The notes beneath the pieces were generated by a model. The model saw only the letters and a program-made list of their open reading frames with translations. It was not told where the DNA came from and ran no database searches. Shown piece after piece: positions 35,548 through 43,658 of a stretch of 64,000 nucleotides of DNA. Origin of the DNA: Nocardiopsis sp. YSL2 (lineage in GTDB: Bacteria; Actinomycetota; Actinomycetes; Streptosporangiales; Streptosporangiaceae); contig NZ_JAMOAO010000001.1 in assembly GCF_030555055.1 (NCBI RefSeq), forward strand, positions 1,798,001 through 1,862,000, given 5' to 3'. Within the stretch, counting starts at the first letter, position 1, and each line of letters starts with the position of its first letter. Both the position numbers and the translations under genes were made by a program.

Positions 35548-35576
35548 ATTGGTATAGGCCAATGGTCTATATCAAT
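35548..35576. promoter_or_regulatory. Two overlapping dre-like (DasR-type) operators upstream of pckG
   Basis: ATTGGTATAGGCCAAT (35548-35563) matches the DasR consensus ACTGGTCTAGACCACT at 12 of 16 positions. AATGGTCTATATCAAT (35561-35576) matches about 12 of 16. The sites share 3 bp and lie 65 bp upstream of the start codon. Confidence 0.6.
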
Positions 35577-35590
35577 GCCGCACAGACCCC

Positions 35591-35641
35591 GGATTCCCCT
35601 GCACAGCAAGGGAATCCACCGATCCGGGACCGTGCCGGATC
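35591..35641 (-). terminator. Two small hairpins after the DUF1996 gene
   Basis: GGATTCCC (35591-35598) pairs with GGGAATCC (35610-35617), and GATCCGG (35621-35627) with CCGGATC (35635-35641). They lie 220-270 bp past the DUF1996 stop and upstream of pckG. The rest of 35642-35861 shows no gene. Confidence 0.45.
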
Positions 35642-35861
35642 CGACATCCTCCGCACGGACCGACGCACTGCTCATCACGGGTTTCCCCTGCACCACGGCC
35701 AGGTGCCCCACCAGCACCAACGGCCGGTGCTGTTCGTCACACGACAGACACCGACCGCCGGAGGCCATGACTAGACCTTTCCGTCGGGCCCCGCCACCGC
35801 GTCCACGCGTTCACGCAGGTACGGGTGGACGGACCGGGGCCCGGCCGGAAGGGAGGGCCGG

Positions 35862-37046
35862 TCAGCAGTCCCGACCGCTGTTCACGCAGTCGACCACCTC
35901 GTTCATCAGTTCACGCGGCATGACGTTGATGTGGTCGGAGTGGTCGGTGATCGGGGCGTGCCGCTCCTCGGGGAACCCGTCGACGGCGAAGGCCGGGCCG
36001 TCGGGCACGTCGTAGACCAGGGTCTGGCGCAGTCGCGGCACGGCCGTGAAGCCCTGCGGACAGCGGCCGTCCTCCTCGGCGAAGACGATGTGCGAACGGT
36101 TGTCCTCGCTCTCGATGTTGCGCCCGTCCCAGCAGTTCGGGAAGTCGAAGACGCGCACGACCTCGCTGCCCTCGGGGCAGAGCGGGTAGCGGTCGGGGAA
36201 CGCCCGGTCCTCGAATCCCGTGCAGGTCCACTGGGCGTTCGCGTTGGCGCCCTCCTGCGTGCCCGCCTTGGCGTTGCCGGTGATGATCTGGAGGAACTCC
36301 GGCATCGCGGTCACCGGCCCCTGGCCGTGTCCGAGGAACTCGATGGTCGCCGACGACGCGGTCAGGATCCGGCCGACGTTGCCGTCCAGGCCGCCGCCCG
36401 GCTGGTCGGCGTCCCCTCCCTCGGCGGTGAGGTCGCGCAGCACCGGCCAGTAGTGCATGGACCGGTCCCCGTCCGCGCAGGTGGTGTCCCCCTTGGCGAG
36501 GATCCGGTTGTTGGTGCCGACGTCGTCGGTGAACCGGCCGACGTCCTGGTTGCCCACGTAGTCGTGGGTGTGCTGGGCGCCGTTGGGCACACCGGGGGCC
36601 ACGATGATGTTCTCGGAGTTGAACAGGCCGTTCTCGTTGGTACCGCAGTCGATCGTGAAGCTGCCGGTGGAGGCGTCGCGGCCGGGTGCGGGCCCGTCCT
36701 CGCGCGGCGGGGCCTGCCCGATGTCGGCGAAGTCCTCGGGCCGGGGGCCGCCGGGCGGGTTTCCACCGTCGCCCGGGTCCCCGTCGCCGCCCGGATCGCC
36801 GGGTCCGCCGGGGTCACCGGGCTTGCCGTGGCCACCGGTATCGGGTCGGCGGTCGGCGCCCTCGCCACCGCCGGACGGGTACCAGTGGCCGAAGCCCACC
36901 AGCTGTCCCTCGTCGGAGGGGCCGGCGTCGGCGAGGACCACCGACGCCCCCGCCGCGGCCAGCAGCAGTGCGGCCGCGGCCCCGACCATGACACGTGCGC
37001 GGCCGTTCTCCCGGAACCGGCCCGGAGGCCGTGGTCGTTCGTCCAT
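35862..37046 (-). CDS. Secreted/anchored DUF1996 protein with Gly-Pro-Asp linker
   Basis: 394 residues. A basic N-terminus and a membrane/signal helix (about 19-40), a collagen-like GDPGGPGDPGGDGDPGDGG linker (about 70-105), then the DUF1996 domain (about 125-390) with PNGAQHTHDYVGN, MHYWPVL and HSDHINVMP. DUF1996 is found in secreted proteins of actinomycetes and fungi and has no assigned activity; its conserved His residues suggest metal or polymer binding. Paired Cys residues are consistent with export. It lies on the same strand as the DUF4142 and lipoprotein genes, 279 bp downstream of the former. Confidence 0.85.
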   Translation of the reverse strand: MDERPRPPGRFRENGRARVMVGAAAALLLAAAGASVVLADAGPSDEGQLVGFGHWYPSGGGEGADRRPDTGGHGKPGDPGGPGDPGGDGDPGDGGNPPGGPRPEDFADIGQAPPREDGPAPGRDASTGSFTIDCGTNENGLFNSENIIVAPGVPNGAQHTHDYVGNQDVGRFTDDVGTNNRILAKGDTTCADGDRSMHYWPVLRDLTAEGGDADQPGGGLDGNVGRILTASSATIEFLGHGQGPVTAMPEFLQIITGNAKAGTQEGANANAQWTCTGFEDRAFPDRYPLCPEGSEVVRVFDFPNCWDGRNIESEDNRSHIVFAEEDGRCPQGFTAVPRLRQTLVYDVPDGPAFAVDGFPEERHAPITDHSDHINVMPRELMNEVVDCVNSGRDC

Positions 37047-37325
37047 CTGTCTCGTGCTCCTCGGTTGTTCGGACGGGCGGCAGCGGTCGCGCCGCCCGTC
37101 GGCGGGGTGGAACGCGCGGTGCCCCGGACGGGGCGTGCGCGGAGGAGGGGACCGGGCCCGCCGGGGCCTGGTCTCCCGAGGGTCTCGGCCGCCCGCGGGA
37201 GGGGGCGGCGGAGGCGTGCGGGGGGCGGGGCACCGGAGGGGGCCGGGTACGTCGGGGGACGGGGACGCCGGGCTCCCCTCCGGTGCCCCTGTGGGGGGTG
37301 GGGGTGTGGTCCGGGCCGACCGGGC

Positions 37326-38036
37326 TCAGTTCTGCGGGCGCCGCTCCGGCGGGCGGGGCTCGGGCAGGTCCTCGTACTCGACCAGGCCGGTGCTCTCCAG
37401 CAGTGTGATGTGCCTGAGCACCATGAGCATGCCGTGCTGGCAGAAGGACCTGACCAGCTCGTTCCGGGTGCCGGCCCGGACCTCGGCCAGGACCGCGATG
37501 ACCTCGCCGTGCGCGAAGCGCAGCCGGTTGGCGAAGACCCGGTCGAACTCCGCCCCGGACAGCCCGGACAGCTCGTCCATCCAGCGCTGCTGGTCGGGGT
37601 TGGGCGTGCTCGGCAGCCGCACGTCGAGCTGGGCGGCGACGCCGCGCAGCTGCTCGTCCATGAGGATGTGGTCCTCGGCCAGGGTCGCGCCGACCTCGCG
37701 GACCCGGTCCAGCTGCGCCCGGTCCTGGGCCTGCTGGCCGACCGGGATCTCCCACAGCCCGGCCTGGCGCACCTTGATCAGCGCGTCCACGTCGGCCGGC
37801 CCGAGGGGACCGAACTCGGTGCTCACCCAGTCGTTCCAGAACACGCCCGACACGCTCGTGGAGCCGTTGGGCGCGATCATGAAGACGGTCAGCGCGGCCA
37901 CGACCAGGAAGCCGGCGACGCCGACCAGTTCGACCGAGCGGGGTGAGCGCCGGCGCAGCCGTCGGACGGCGGTACCGGACCCGGTGTCGGTGCGGTCGGC
38001 CCCCTCGTCCTGGCGGGGGGTGCTCCGGAGAACCAT
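37326..38036 (-). CDS. DUF4142 exported protein
   Basis: 236 residues. A basic cytoplasmic tail, one N-terminal membrane helix (about 36-55), then an alpha-helical DUF4142 domain (about 75-215) with LAEDHILMDEQL, an LP-x-x-PNPDQQ turn and a late LRHITLLE. The helical bundle resembles ferritin-like DUF305/DUF4142 folds whose His/Glu residues may bind metal. It ends in a Pro/Arg-rich tail. It starts 5 bp after the lipoprotein gene ends, so the two form an operon. The role is unknown but fits an envelope redox or stress function with the neighbours. Confidence 0.83.
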   Translation of the reverse strand: MVLRSTPRQDEGADRTDTGSGTAVRRLRRRSPRSVELVGVAGFLVVAALTVFMIAPNGSTSVSGVFWNDWVSTEFGPLGPADVDALIKVRQAGLWEIPVGQQAQDRAQLDRVREVGATLAEDHILMDEQLRGVAAQLDVRLPSTPNPDQQRWMDELSGLSGAEFDRVFANRLRFAHGEVIAVLAEVRAGTRNELVRSFCQHGMLMVLRHITLLESTGLVEYEDLPEPRPPERRPQN

Positions 38037-38041
38037 CGCGA

Positions 38042-38734
38042 TCAGCTCCCGGACGGAGCGGGGGCGCCCGGGGTCGTCACGCGTGCGGCCGGCGTCGACC
38101 GGTCGTCGCCGCCGTACGCGCCACCGTCGCCGTAGCCGCCGCCGGAGCCGTCGGAACCGCCGGCGCCGGCCTGCCCGGGCTCGCCGGCGCCCTCCTGGGC
38201 GGCGGTGATCATCTGCCCGGCGGGACTGACGACGTACCAGGCCCCGCCCACGCCCTGACCGTTGACGTCACCGGGGGCGGCGTCTCCGGCGTAGGTGTAC
38301 AGGGGCCATTCGGCGTAGGTCAGCTGCGGCGCGCCGTCGTCGCGCTCGATGGTGCCGACGAGGTCAGCGGTGGCCGCGCCCTGCGCGCCGACGGGGGCGT
38401 CCGCGGCCTCGGCGCGCAGGGGCGGCCAGGTCTCGGCACACCCGTCGAAGCACGTGGACGTGCCGGGGCCGTCGTCGGTGAAGAGGTAGAGGACGTTGCC
38501 GTCACCGTCGGTGAGGACGTCGCCGAAGCGGTCGTCCGCGACCGAGCCCAGGGCGGCGCCGCCCTCCCCGGCCGCCTCCTCCCCTGGACCTGCGGATGCC
38601 CCGTCGTCGGCTGGAGGTTCCTCGGGGTCGGCGACGCCGGCGGGGTCGGGGGTCGGGTCGTCGGTGGAACAACCGGTGACCAGGAGGAACGTGGCCAGGC
38701 CGAGCGCCGCGGCGCTCTTCGCCTCAGTGTTCAC
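38042..38734 (-). CDS. Lipoprotein with Yx(FWY)xxD-type repeats (COG4315-like)
   Basis: 230 residues. Lipoprotein signal peptide with lipobox LVTGC (Cys22), an acidic Pro-rich spacer (about 25-60), then the secreted-repeat domain (about 65-180) with LTDGDGNVLYLFTDDGPGTSTCFDGCAETWPPL and later WPLYTYAGDAAPGDVNGQG. The Cys pair in STCFDGCAETWPP is typical. A Gly/Ser-rich tail ends the protein. GTG 38734 follows GAGAGG. This family is often found next to electron-transfer genes in actinomycetes. It is divergent from the haem-b/NuoF-like pair, so the two units probably share a promoter region. Confidence 0.85.
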   Translation of the reverse strand: MNTEAKSAAALGLATFLLVTGCSTDDPTPDPAGVADPEEPPADDGASAGPGEEAAGEGGAALGSVADDRFGDVLTDGDGNVLYLFTDDGPGTSTCFDGCAETWPPLRAEAADAPVGAQGAATADLVGTIERDDGAPQLTYAEWPLYTYAGDAAPGDVNGQGVGGAWYVVSPAGQMITAAQEGAGEPGQAGAGGSDGSGGGYGDGGAYGGDDRSTPAARVTTPGAPAPSGS

Positions 38735-39065
38735 AGACCTCTCCCATCAGTGATGTTGCCGCTGGAATTTATCCGAACGTGATCGCTCGGAGATTGGCCA
38801 GTATGGACCTTTCGGTGGATTCACTGATGCCGAGAACTGGAACTCGGAACCGGACGGCACCGCTGAACTGGGGATTCGATCCAGAAAAAAATCCCACCGA
38901 GGCCTTGACACCACAGCCCGTCCACAGGATTCGCCCCGAACACCTGACGAGGGCGCCCGAACGGTGCTATCTTCGGCCGCTACGATCCCCAGTCGTAAAC
39001 CTCCTACCAATTTCGCAGCGCCGCGCGGAACCGTACCGCCCGGCGTTTGACGAGGGGTGGACAGC
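38735..39065. other. Divergent promoter region of the redox island
   Basis: 331 bp without a gene. It contains an A-rich run (CCAGAAAAAAATCCC at about 38881-38895), a possible -35 TTGACA at about 38904 and a possible -10 TATCTT at about 38968 for the plus strand. Assignment of the boxes is uncertain. Confidence 0.45.
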
Positions 39066-39875
39066 ATGTTCGGAAAACGCCGGGGACCCGGCCGGAACTC
39101 CCTCACCCGCAACGCCCGGAGGCGCCCGGCCGGCAACCGCGCACCGCGCCGCACACACTCGTGGATGTGGATATCACTGCTGGTGGGAGCAGTGGCAGCG
39201 AATACCCTCCTGGCCCTGACCGTGCCGGGGAGCCGCACCGTGATGCGCGCCGCCCAGGACGCACTGTGGACCTATTCCGGCGTGCTCGCGCTGGTCGGCC
39301 TCACCGTGACAACAGTTCTTGGCATTATCGCCACTGACCGCGTCTTCACCACTCCGCGCCAGCGCATAATCCACCAATCGTCCCACCGGTCCGTCGCTCT
39401 GATTTCCGTCGGATTCCTCTTTTCCCACGTCGCGCTCCAGATCTCCTTCACCCGCTTGAACGTCGGTAACGCATTGCTTCCGTTCGGTGCCGACGCGGCC
39501 GTGGTGTGTGGAATCCTCGCCAGCGACCTGCTTCTGGTCATCGTCGTCACCGGTGTGCTGCGGGGCCGGTTCGCCGGCGCCGCCCACGCGTGGACCTGGC
39601 GCGCCACACACCTGGCCGCCTACCTGTGCTGGCCGCTGGCCCTCGTGCACGGTCTGACCGCCGGACGCGCTGCGCCCGTGTGGGTCGTCGTCGCCTACAT
39701 GCTGTGCCTGGTGGCCGTGTGCGCCGCCCTGGTGCTGCGCCTGGTGGTGACCTCGCGTCCCGAGTTCGTCGACCAGGAGGCCCCGCGCGCCGACTCCGAG
39801 CTGCTCTCCCCGCACGGCTCCACCGACGACGAACTGGAGTTCTGGTCGTCCATGCGCCCGGGAGGACGCCCATGA
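39066..39875 (+). CDS. Multi-helix membrane protein, probable haem-b (ferric-reductase-like) electron carrier
   Basis: 269 residues from ATG 39066, which has GAGGGG about 8 nt upstream; GTG 39057 is an alternative. A very basic N-terminus is followed by about six membrane helices. Histidines fall in paired helical positions (IIHQSSHRSVALISVGFLFSH and ATHLAAYLCWPLALVHG), as in ferric-reductase-like or cytochrome b561-like domains where they hold two haems. Its stop overlaps the NuoF-ferredoxin start in an ATGA junction. This suggests electrons pass from NADH through that flavoprotein to this membrane haem protein. Haem binding is inferred. Confidence 0.72.
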   Translation: MFGKRRGPGRNSLTRNARRRPAGNRAPRRTHSWMWISLLVGAVAANTLLALTVPGSRTVMRAAQDALWTYSGVLALVGLTVTTVLGIIATDRVFTTPRQRIIHQSSHRSVALISVGFLFSHVALQISFTRLNVGNALLPFGADAAVVCGILASDLLLVIVVTGVLRGRFAGAAHAWTWRATHLAAYLCWPLALVHGLTAGRAAPVWVVVAYMLCLVAVCAALVLRLVVTSRPEFVDQEAPRADSELLSPHGSTDDELEFWSSMRPGGRP

Positions 39876-41326
39876 CCACCGTCACCATCGGCCGGCCCCG
39901 CCTGACCGCGGGGCTGGACGCACACGAACGCGTCGACCACGACACCCACGTGCGCCTGCACGGCGGCCTGCCGCGGCTGGCCGCCGACGACCTCATCGCA
40001 CTCGCCGGGCTCGGCGGCCTGCGCGGCCGCGGCGGCGCCGGGTTCCCCTTCGCCCGCAAGCTCCGCGCCGTGCAGCGCTCGGCGCACCACCGCCAGACCC
40101 CCGCCCGGGTGGTGGTCAACGCCGCCGAGGGCGAACCCGGTAGCGCCAAGGACGCGATGCTGGTGGAACGCGTGCCCCACCTGGTGCTCGACGGCGCCGA
40201 ACTGGCGGCCCGCGCCCTCGGGGCGCGCGAGGTGGTGGTGGGGATCGCCGACCGGGCCGGCCGCGGCACCGACGACCCACTCCAGGAGTCGCTGCGCGCG
40301 GCGGTGGCCGAGCGCCGGTCCACCATCGGCTTCCGGGTGGTGCGGATGCCCCACCGGTTCGTGTCCGGACAGGCCGGCGCGCTCGTACAGGGCATCAACG
40401 GCAGGGCGCCGGTGCCGCCCGGCAACCCTCGGCGCACGAGCGAGAGCGGGGTCGCGGGCCTGCCGACGCTGCTGTCCAACGCCGAGACCTACGCCCACGT
40501 GGCACTGCTGGCCCTGGGCGGGGCCGACCAGTACGCGGCGGTGGGCACGGCCGACCAACCCGGGACGGTCCTGCTCACGGTCGGCGGATCCACGGTCGTG
40601 GAGGCACCCGCCGGTACCCCGCTGACGCGGGTCCTGCACGTGTGCGGGGTCTCCCCGGGCCAGGCGGTGCTCGTCGGCGGCTACCACGGCGCCTGGCTGG
40701 CTCCCGACGTCGTGGCCCGCGCGCACCTGTCGCGCCGGGAGATGGCCGACGTCGGGGGGACCCTGGGCGCGGGCATCGTCCTGCCGCTGTCCCGGACGAC
40801 CTGCCCGCTGGGCGAGGTCGCCCGCGTCCTGCGCTATCTGGCCGACGAGAGCGCCGGCCAGTGCGGTCCGTGCCTGCGCGGCCTGCCCGCCCTCGCCGAG
40901 TCGTTCACCGCTCTGATCGGCGGCGAGGGCGCCCCGGAGGCCGTGCTCACCGCCGCGGGGGTCGGTGAGGGCAAGGGCGCGTGCGCGCACCCGGACGGCA
41001 GCGCGGTCTTCGCGCGCAGCGCGCTGGCGGTGTTCGCCGAGGACATGTCCACCCACGCCCTCACCGGGGGGTGCGGGCGCCCGGTCGTGGGCGAGCTGCC
41101 GCTGACCGACGAACCGGACCACCGGCACGCCCGGCTGCTGCTGGACTGGTCGCGCTGCGACGGGCACGGGCTGTGCGCGGAACTCCTGCCGGAGCTGGTC
41201 CGGCTGGACCGCAACGGCTACCCGGAGGAGCCGGACGTCCCGGTGCCCGAGCCGCTGGCCGGCGACGCCGAGCTGGCCGTGCGGATGTGCCCGGCCCTGG
41301 CCCTGCGCGTGCGCCAACCCTCGTAG
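39872..41326 (+). CDS. NuoF-like NADH-binding flavoprotein fused to a ferredoxin, altered Fe-S site
   Basis: 484 residues. The NuoF/HoxF-like part (about 30-395) has the FMN/NADH motifs LRGRGGAGFPFARK and NAAEGEPGSAKDAML and an SLBB-like segment near 235-280. The 4Fe-4S (N3-like) motif, normally S-C-G-x-C-x-P-C plus a later Cys, reads SAGQCGPC. The first Cys is Ala328, leaving C331, C334 and C371. A C-terminal single-cluster ferredoxin domain (about 420-480) has C429, C435 and C473, the three-Cys pattern of 3Fe-4S ferredoxins. It overlaps the membrane haem gene by 4 nt. It likely transfers NADH electrons to that protein, independent of complex I. Confidence 0.85.
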   Translation: MTTVTIGRPRLTAGLDAHERVDHDTHVRLHGGLPRLAADDLIALAGLGGLRGRGGAGFPFARKLRAVQRSAHHRQTPARVVVNAAEGEPGSAKDAMLVERVPHLVLDGAELAARALGAREVVVGIADRAGRGTDDPLQESLRAAVAERRSTIGFRVVRMPHRFVSGQAGALVQGINGRAPVPPGNPRRTSESGVAGLPTLLSNAETYAHVALLALGGADQYAAVGTADQPGTVLLTVGGSTVVEAPAGTPLTRVLHVCGVSPGQAVLVGGYHGAWLAPDVVARAHLSRREMADVGGTLGAGIVLPLSRTTCPLGEVARVLRYLADESAGQCGPCLRGLPALAESFTALIGGEGAPEAVLTAAGVGEGKGACAHPDGSAVFARSALAVFAEDMSTHALTGGCGRPVVGELPLTDEPDHRHARLLLDWSRCDGHGLCAELLPELVRLDRNGYPEEPDVPVPEPLAGDAELAVRMCPALALRVRQPS

Positions 41327-41432
41327 CGGGAGAGCTCCCGCCCCGGTCGGGGCCCGCCGCCCTTGGACTGGTCCCCGACTCGCACGCGGCACCCGCCCGG
41401 CGGAGCCCGACGAAGCGGACCGTCCGCCGGGG

Positions 41433-42341
41433 TCAGCGCACGATGGCGACCGGGCCCCTGGCTCCGTGCAGGACGGAGTGGCTGACCGAGCCCAGCAGCA
41501 GGCCGCGGAAGCCGCCGCGCCCCCGGGAGCCCACGACGATGAGGTCGGCGGGCGTGGCCTCCTCCAACAGGGCGACCACCGGGTGCGCGCGCACCACCCG
41601 GGTGCTCACGGTCACCCCGGGGTGGCGCAGCCGCGGCTCGGCGATCTCCTCCTCCAGCGACTGGCGCGCGGCCTCGGCGGCGGTGGCGTCGTCGAAGAGC
41701 TCGGGCGGGATGGGGCCGGTCGCCGCGGCGAAGGCCACCAGCGGCTGCCAGGCGCTCACCGCCACGAGTTCGGTCCGCGCGAACTCCGCGTGGCGGAACG
41801 CGACGTCGACCGCCCGCCGGCTGGGCTCGGATCCGTCGGTCCCCACGATCACCCGTCCCCGCACCCCGTGGGCCGAGGCGTGCTCGCGGGGCAGCACGAC
41901 CACCGGCACCGGGGCGCGGGCGGCCAGTTCGATGCCCACCGAACCCACGAACGCGGCGACGATCCCGCCCAGTCCGCGCGAGCCGACCACCACCGCCGCG
42001 CACCCCTCGGCGGAGGCCTCGGCCAGCAGGGCGTCGACCGGCCGCGCGTAGGACAACCGGGTCTGGACCTCCAGTTCGGGGAACAGACGGGCGACCCAGT
42101 CGCCGGCGTAGTCGAGCAGGAGGGACGCACCGCTGGTGTCGGTGTCGTCCGGGGGCACGGGTTCGGCGTCGCCGAGCCCGGTGAACGCGCCCACGCCCGC
42201 CAGCGGCCCCGCCGCCGTCACGATGCGGACTCCGAGGCCGCGTTGCGCGGCCTGGTTGGCCGCCCACTCCAACGCGTGGCGACTGGACTCGGTGCCGTCC
42301 ACCCCCACGACCACCCACCGTGTCGTGGTTGCGCCGTCCAT
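41433..42341 (-). CDS. Tandem universal stress protein (two UspA domains)
   Basis: 302 residues with two UspA domains (about 8-155 and 162-300). Each has the ATP-binding G-x2-G-x9-G-S type motif: VVVGSRGLGG...VGSVG and IVVGSRGRGG...LGSVS. The strands RWVVVGVDGTESS and GRVIVGTDGSEPS open each domain. Tandem Usps in actinomycetes bind ATP and respond to stationary phase or redox stress. ATG 42341 has AAAGG 8 nt upstream; the long upstream extension is not protein-like. It is downstream of and convergent with the redox island. Confidence 0.9.
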   Translation of the reverse strand: MDGATTTRWVVVGVDGTESSRHALEWAANQAAQRGLGVRIVTAAGPLAGVGAFTGLGDAEPVPPDDTDTSGASLLLDYAGDWVARLFPELEVQTRLSYARPVDALLAEASAEGCAAVVVGSRGLGGIVAAFVGSVGIELAARAPVPVVVLPREHASAHGVRGRVIVGTDGSEPSRRAVDVAFRHAEFARTELVAVSAWQPLVAFAAATGPIPPELFDDATAAEAARQSLEEEIAEPRLRHPGVTVSTRVVRAHPVVALLEEATPADLIVVGSRGRGGFRGLLLGSVSHSVLHGARGPVAIVR

Positions 42342-42558
42342 CGCGTGCGCCTTTCTTGTCGGTCGTCGCCCCCGGTTTCCCCGGGACGTCCTGATCGGTG
42401 TCTCCCGATCATCACCCGAGAACACGCACCCGCGCATAACGGTGCCGATGCGAGTCGGGTGAAGTAGTGTCCCAGCACGGTCGTCGACGTGGCGCGAGGG
42501 GTAGACCGATCCCGTTCGGCCCGTCGTCGCCCAACGTCGCGGGAACAGGGAGCGCGCC

Positions 42559-43278
42559 ATGCCCCACACCATTTCGGACCATGTGCACTGGGACCAGCGG
42601 GACGGTCGTGTCGCGGCCGTGGCCGCCTCGATCGTCTTCAGTTTCTGGGTCGTGGAGGTCGTCCTGCCGGGTGTCGGGGCGGCGCAGGGCGTCCTGGCCG
42701 ATCCCGACTCGTCCTTCGGCCGGTTCCTGGACGACGCGCACCGCATCGCGTCGATCCTGGTCGTGCTCGCCGCCGCCCTGGGCCTGTCCCTGGGCGCGCG
42801 CTGGTCGCGCCGGTGGCTGACGGTGTCGTGGGCCTCGATGGCGGTGTTCGGCGCCGCCTCGCTCACCGCGTCCGTGCTGCCCGGCCCGTGCGCGGTGTCC
42901 ACCGACGTCGCGTGCGCCGCGGAGTCCCTGGTCGAGGGGCTCGCCGGAGCCACCGTGGCCCAGGCGGCGGTGTCCGTGGTCGCCATGCTCGCGGGCCTGC
43001 TGGGCGTGGTGTCCCTGGCGGTGAGCCTGCGGCTCCACGGGATCCGGTCGTGGCTGCCGGTGGCCGTCGTCGCCGCGCTCCAGGCCGTGGCTGTCACGGC
43101 CGTGCTGGTCCTGGCGGGCCGCGTGCTGGCCACTGACGGCTCCGGAGCCCCGGGGGTCACGCTCGGGCTCCTGGAACGCGCCCACCTGGTGACGGTCGCA
43201 CTGTGGCTGCTCTGCGCCGGCGTCCTCCCCGGCCCGTGGAAGCGGACCCCCCGCAGCAGCCTCTCCGCGTCCGGCTAG
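42559..43278 (+). CDS. DUF998 membrane protein
   Basis: 239 residues, six membrane helices, with LDDAHRIASILVVLAAALGLSL and ERAHLVTVALWLLCAGV, consistent with DUF998. The family is an integral membrane group of unknown function. Cys residues in the loop GPCAVSTDVACAAESL may form an external disulfide. ATG 42559 follows GGGAACAGGGAGCGCGCC. It is divergent from the Usp gene across about 217 bp and stands alone. Confidence 0.8.
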   Translation: MPHTISDHVHWDQRDGRVAAVAASIVFSFWVVEVVLPGVGAAQGVLADPDSSFGRFLDDAHRIASILVVLAAALGLSLGARWSRRWLTVSWASMAVFGAASLTASVLPGPCAVSTDVACAAESLVEGLAGATVAQAAVSVVAMLAGLLGVVSLAVSLRLHGIRSWLPVAVVAALQAVAVTAVLVLAGRVLATDGSGAPGVTLGLLERAHLVTVALWLLCAGVLPGPWKRTPRSSLSASG

Positions 43279-43417
43279 CGGACTGTCCGGCTTCCCCCGG
43301 CGGGCATGACGGGCCCAGCCTGGGTGTGCCACTCCTGGGCGGAGTCCGGCCTGGTCGCCGGGGTGTCCGAAGGTCAGGGTGGAAGCGTCCCTGCCCCACA
43401 CCTTCGGAAGTTGGACC

Positions 43418-43658
43418 ATGAACACCAGGCTGTTCGACCAGAGCCTCTTGGAGACCATCACCGCCGAGCCGGGGCGTCCGCTGCTGTTCGTCAACGCCAC
43501 CGTGCGCACGCTCGACCCGGTGATCGGCGACCTGGACGGCGCCGACCTGCTCCTGGGAACGAGGGAGATCGTCGGAGTGGGCCCCGGCCTGCGCGGGGCT
43601 GACCATCGTGCCGGGCGTCGTGGAGAACGGCACCGTCGCCGGGCTGGCCACACACGCC
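43418..43658 (+). pseudogene. Broken amidohydrolase-like N-terminal remnant
   Basis: From ATG 43418 the frame reads MNTRLFDQSLLETITAEPG, then RPLLFVNATVRTLDPVIGDL and DGADLLLGTREIVGVGPGL, a typical amidohydrolase beta-sandwich start. After position ~43590 homology jumps to the +1 frame, CAGLTIVPGVVENGTVAGL, which matches the next conserved strand (D-G-L-T-x-x-P-G). A deletion/frameshift of roughly ten residues' worth has therefore occurred, and the sequence then runs into the convergent helicase gene. No catalytic barrel remains. It may alternatively be a standalone amidohydrolase-like stub, as some actinomycetes carry. Confidence 0.6.

Noticed and set aside
36740-36850. Repetitive GGxCCxGG tract as a DNA repeat array
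   Set aside because: It is in frame within the DUF1996 gene and encodes the collagen-like Gly-Asp-Pro linker.
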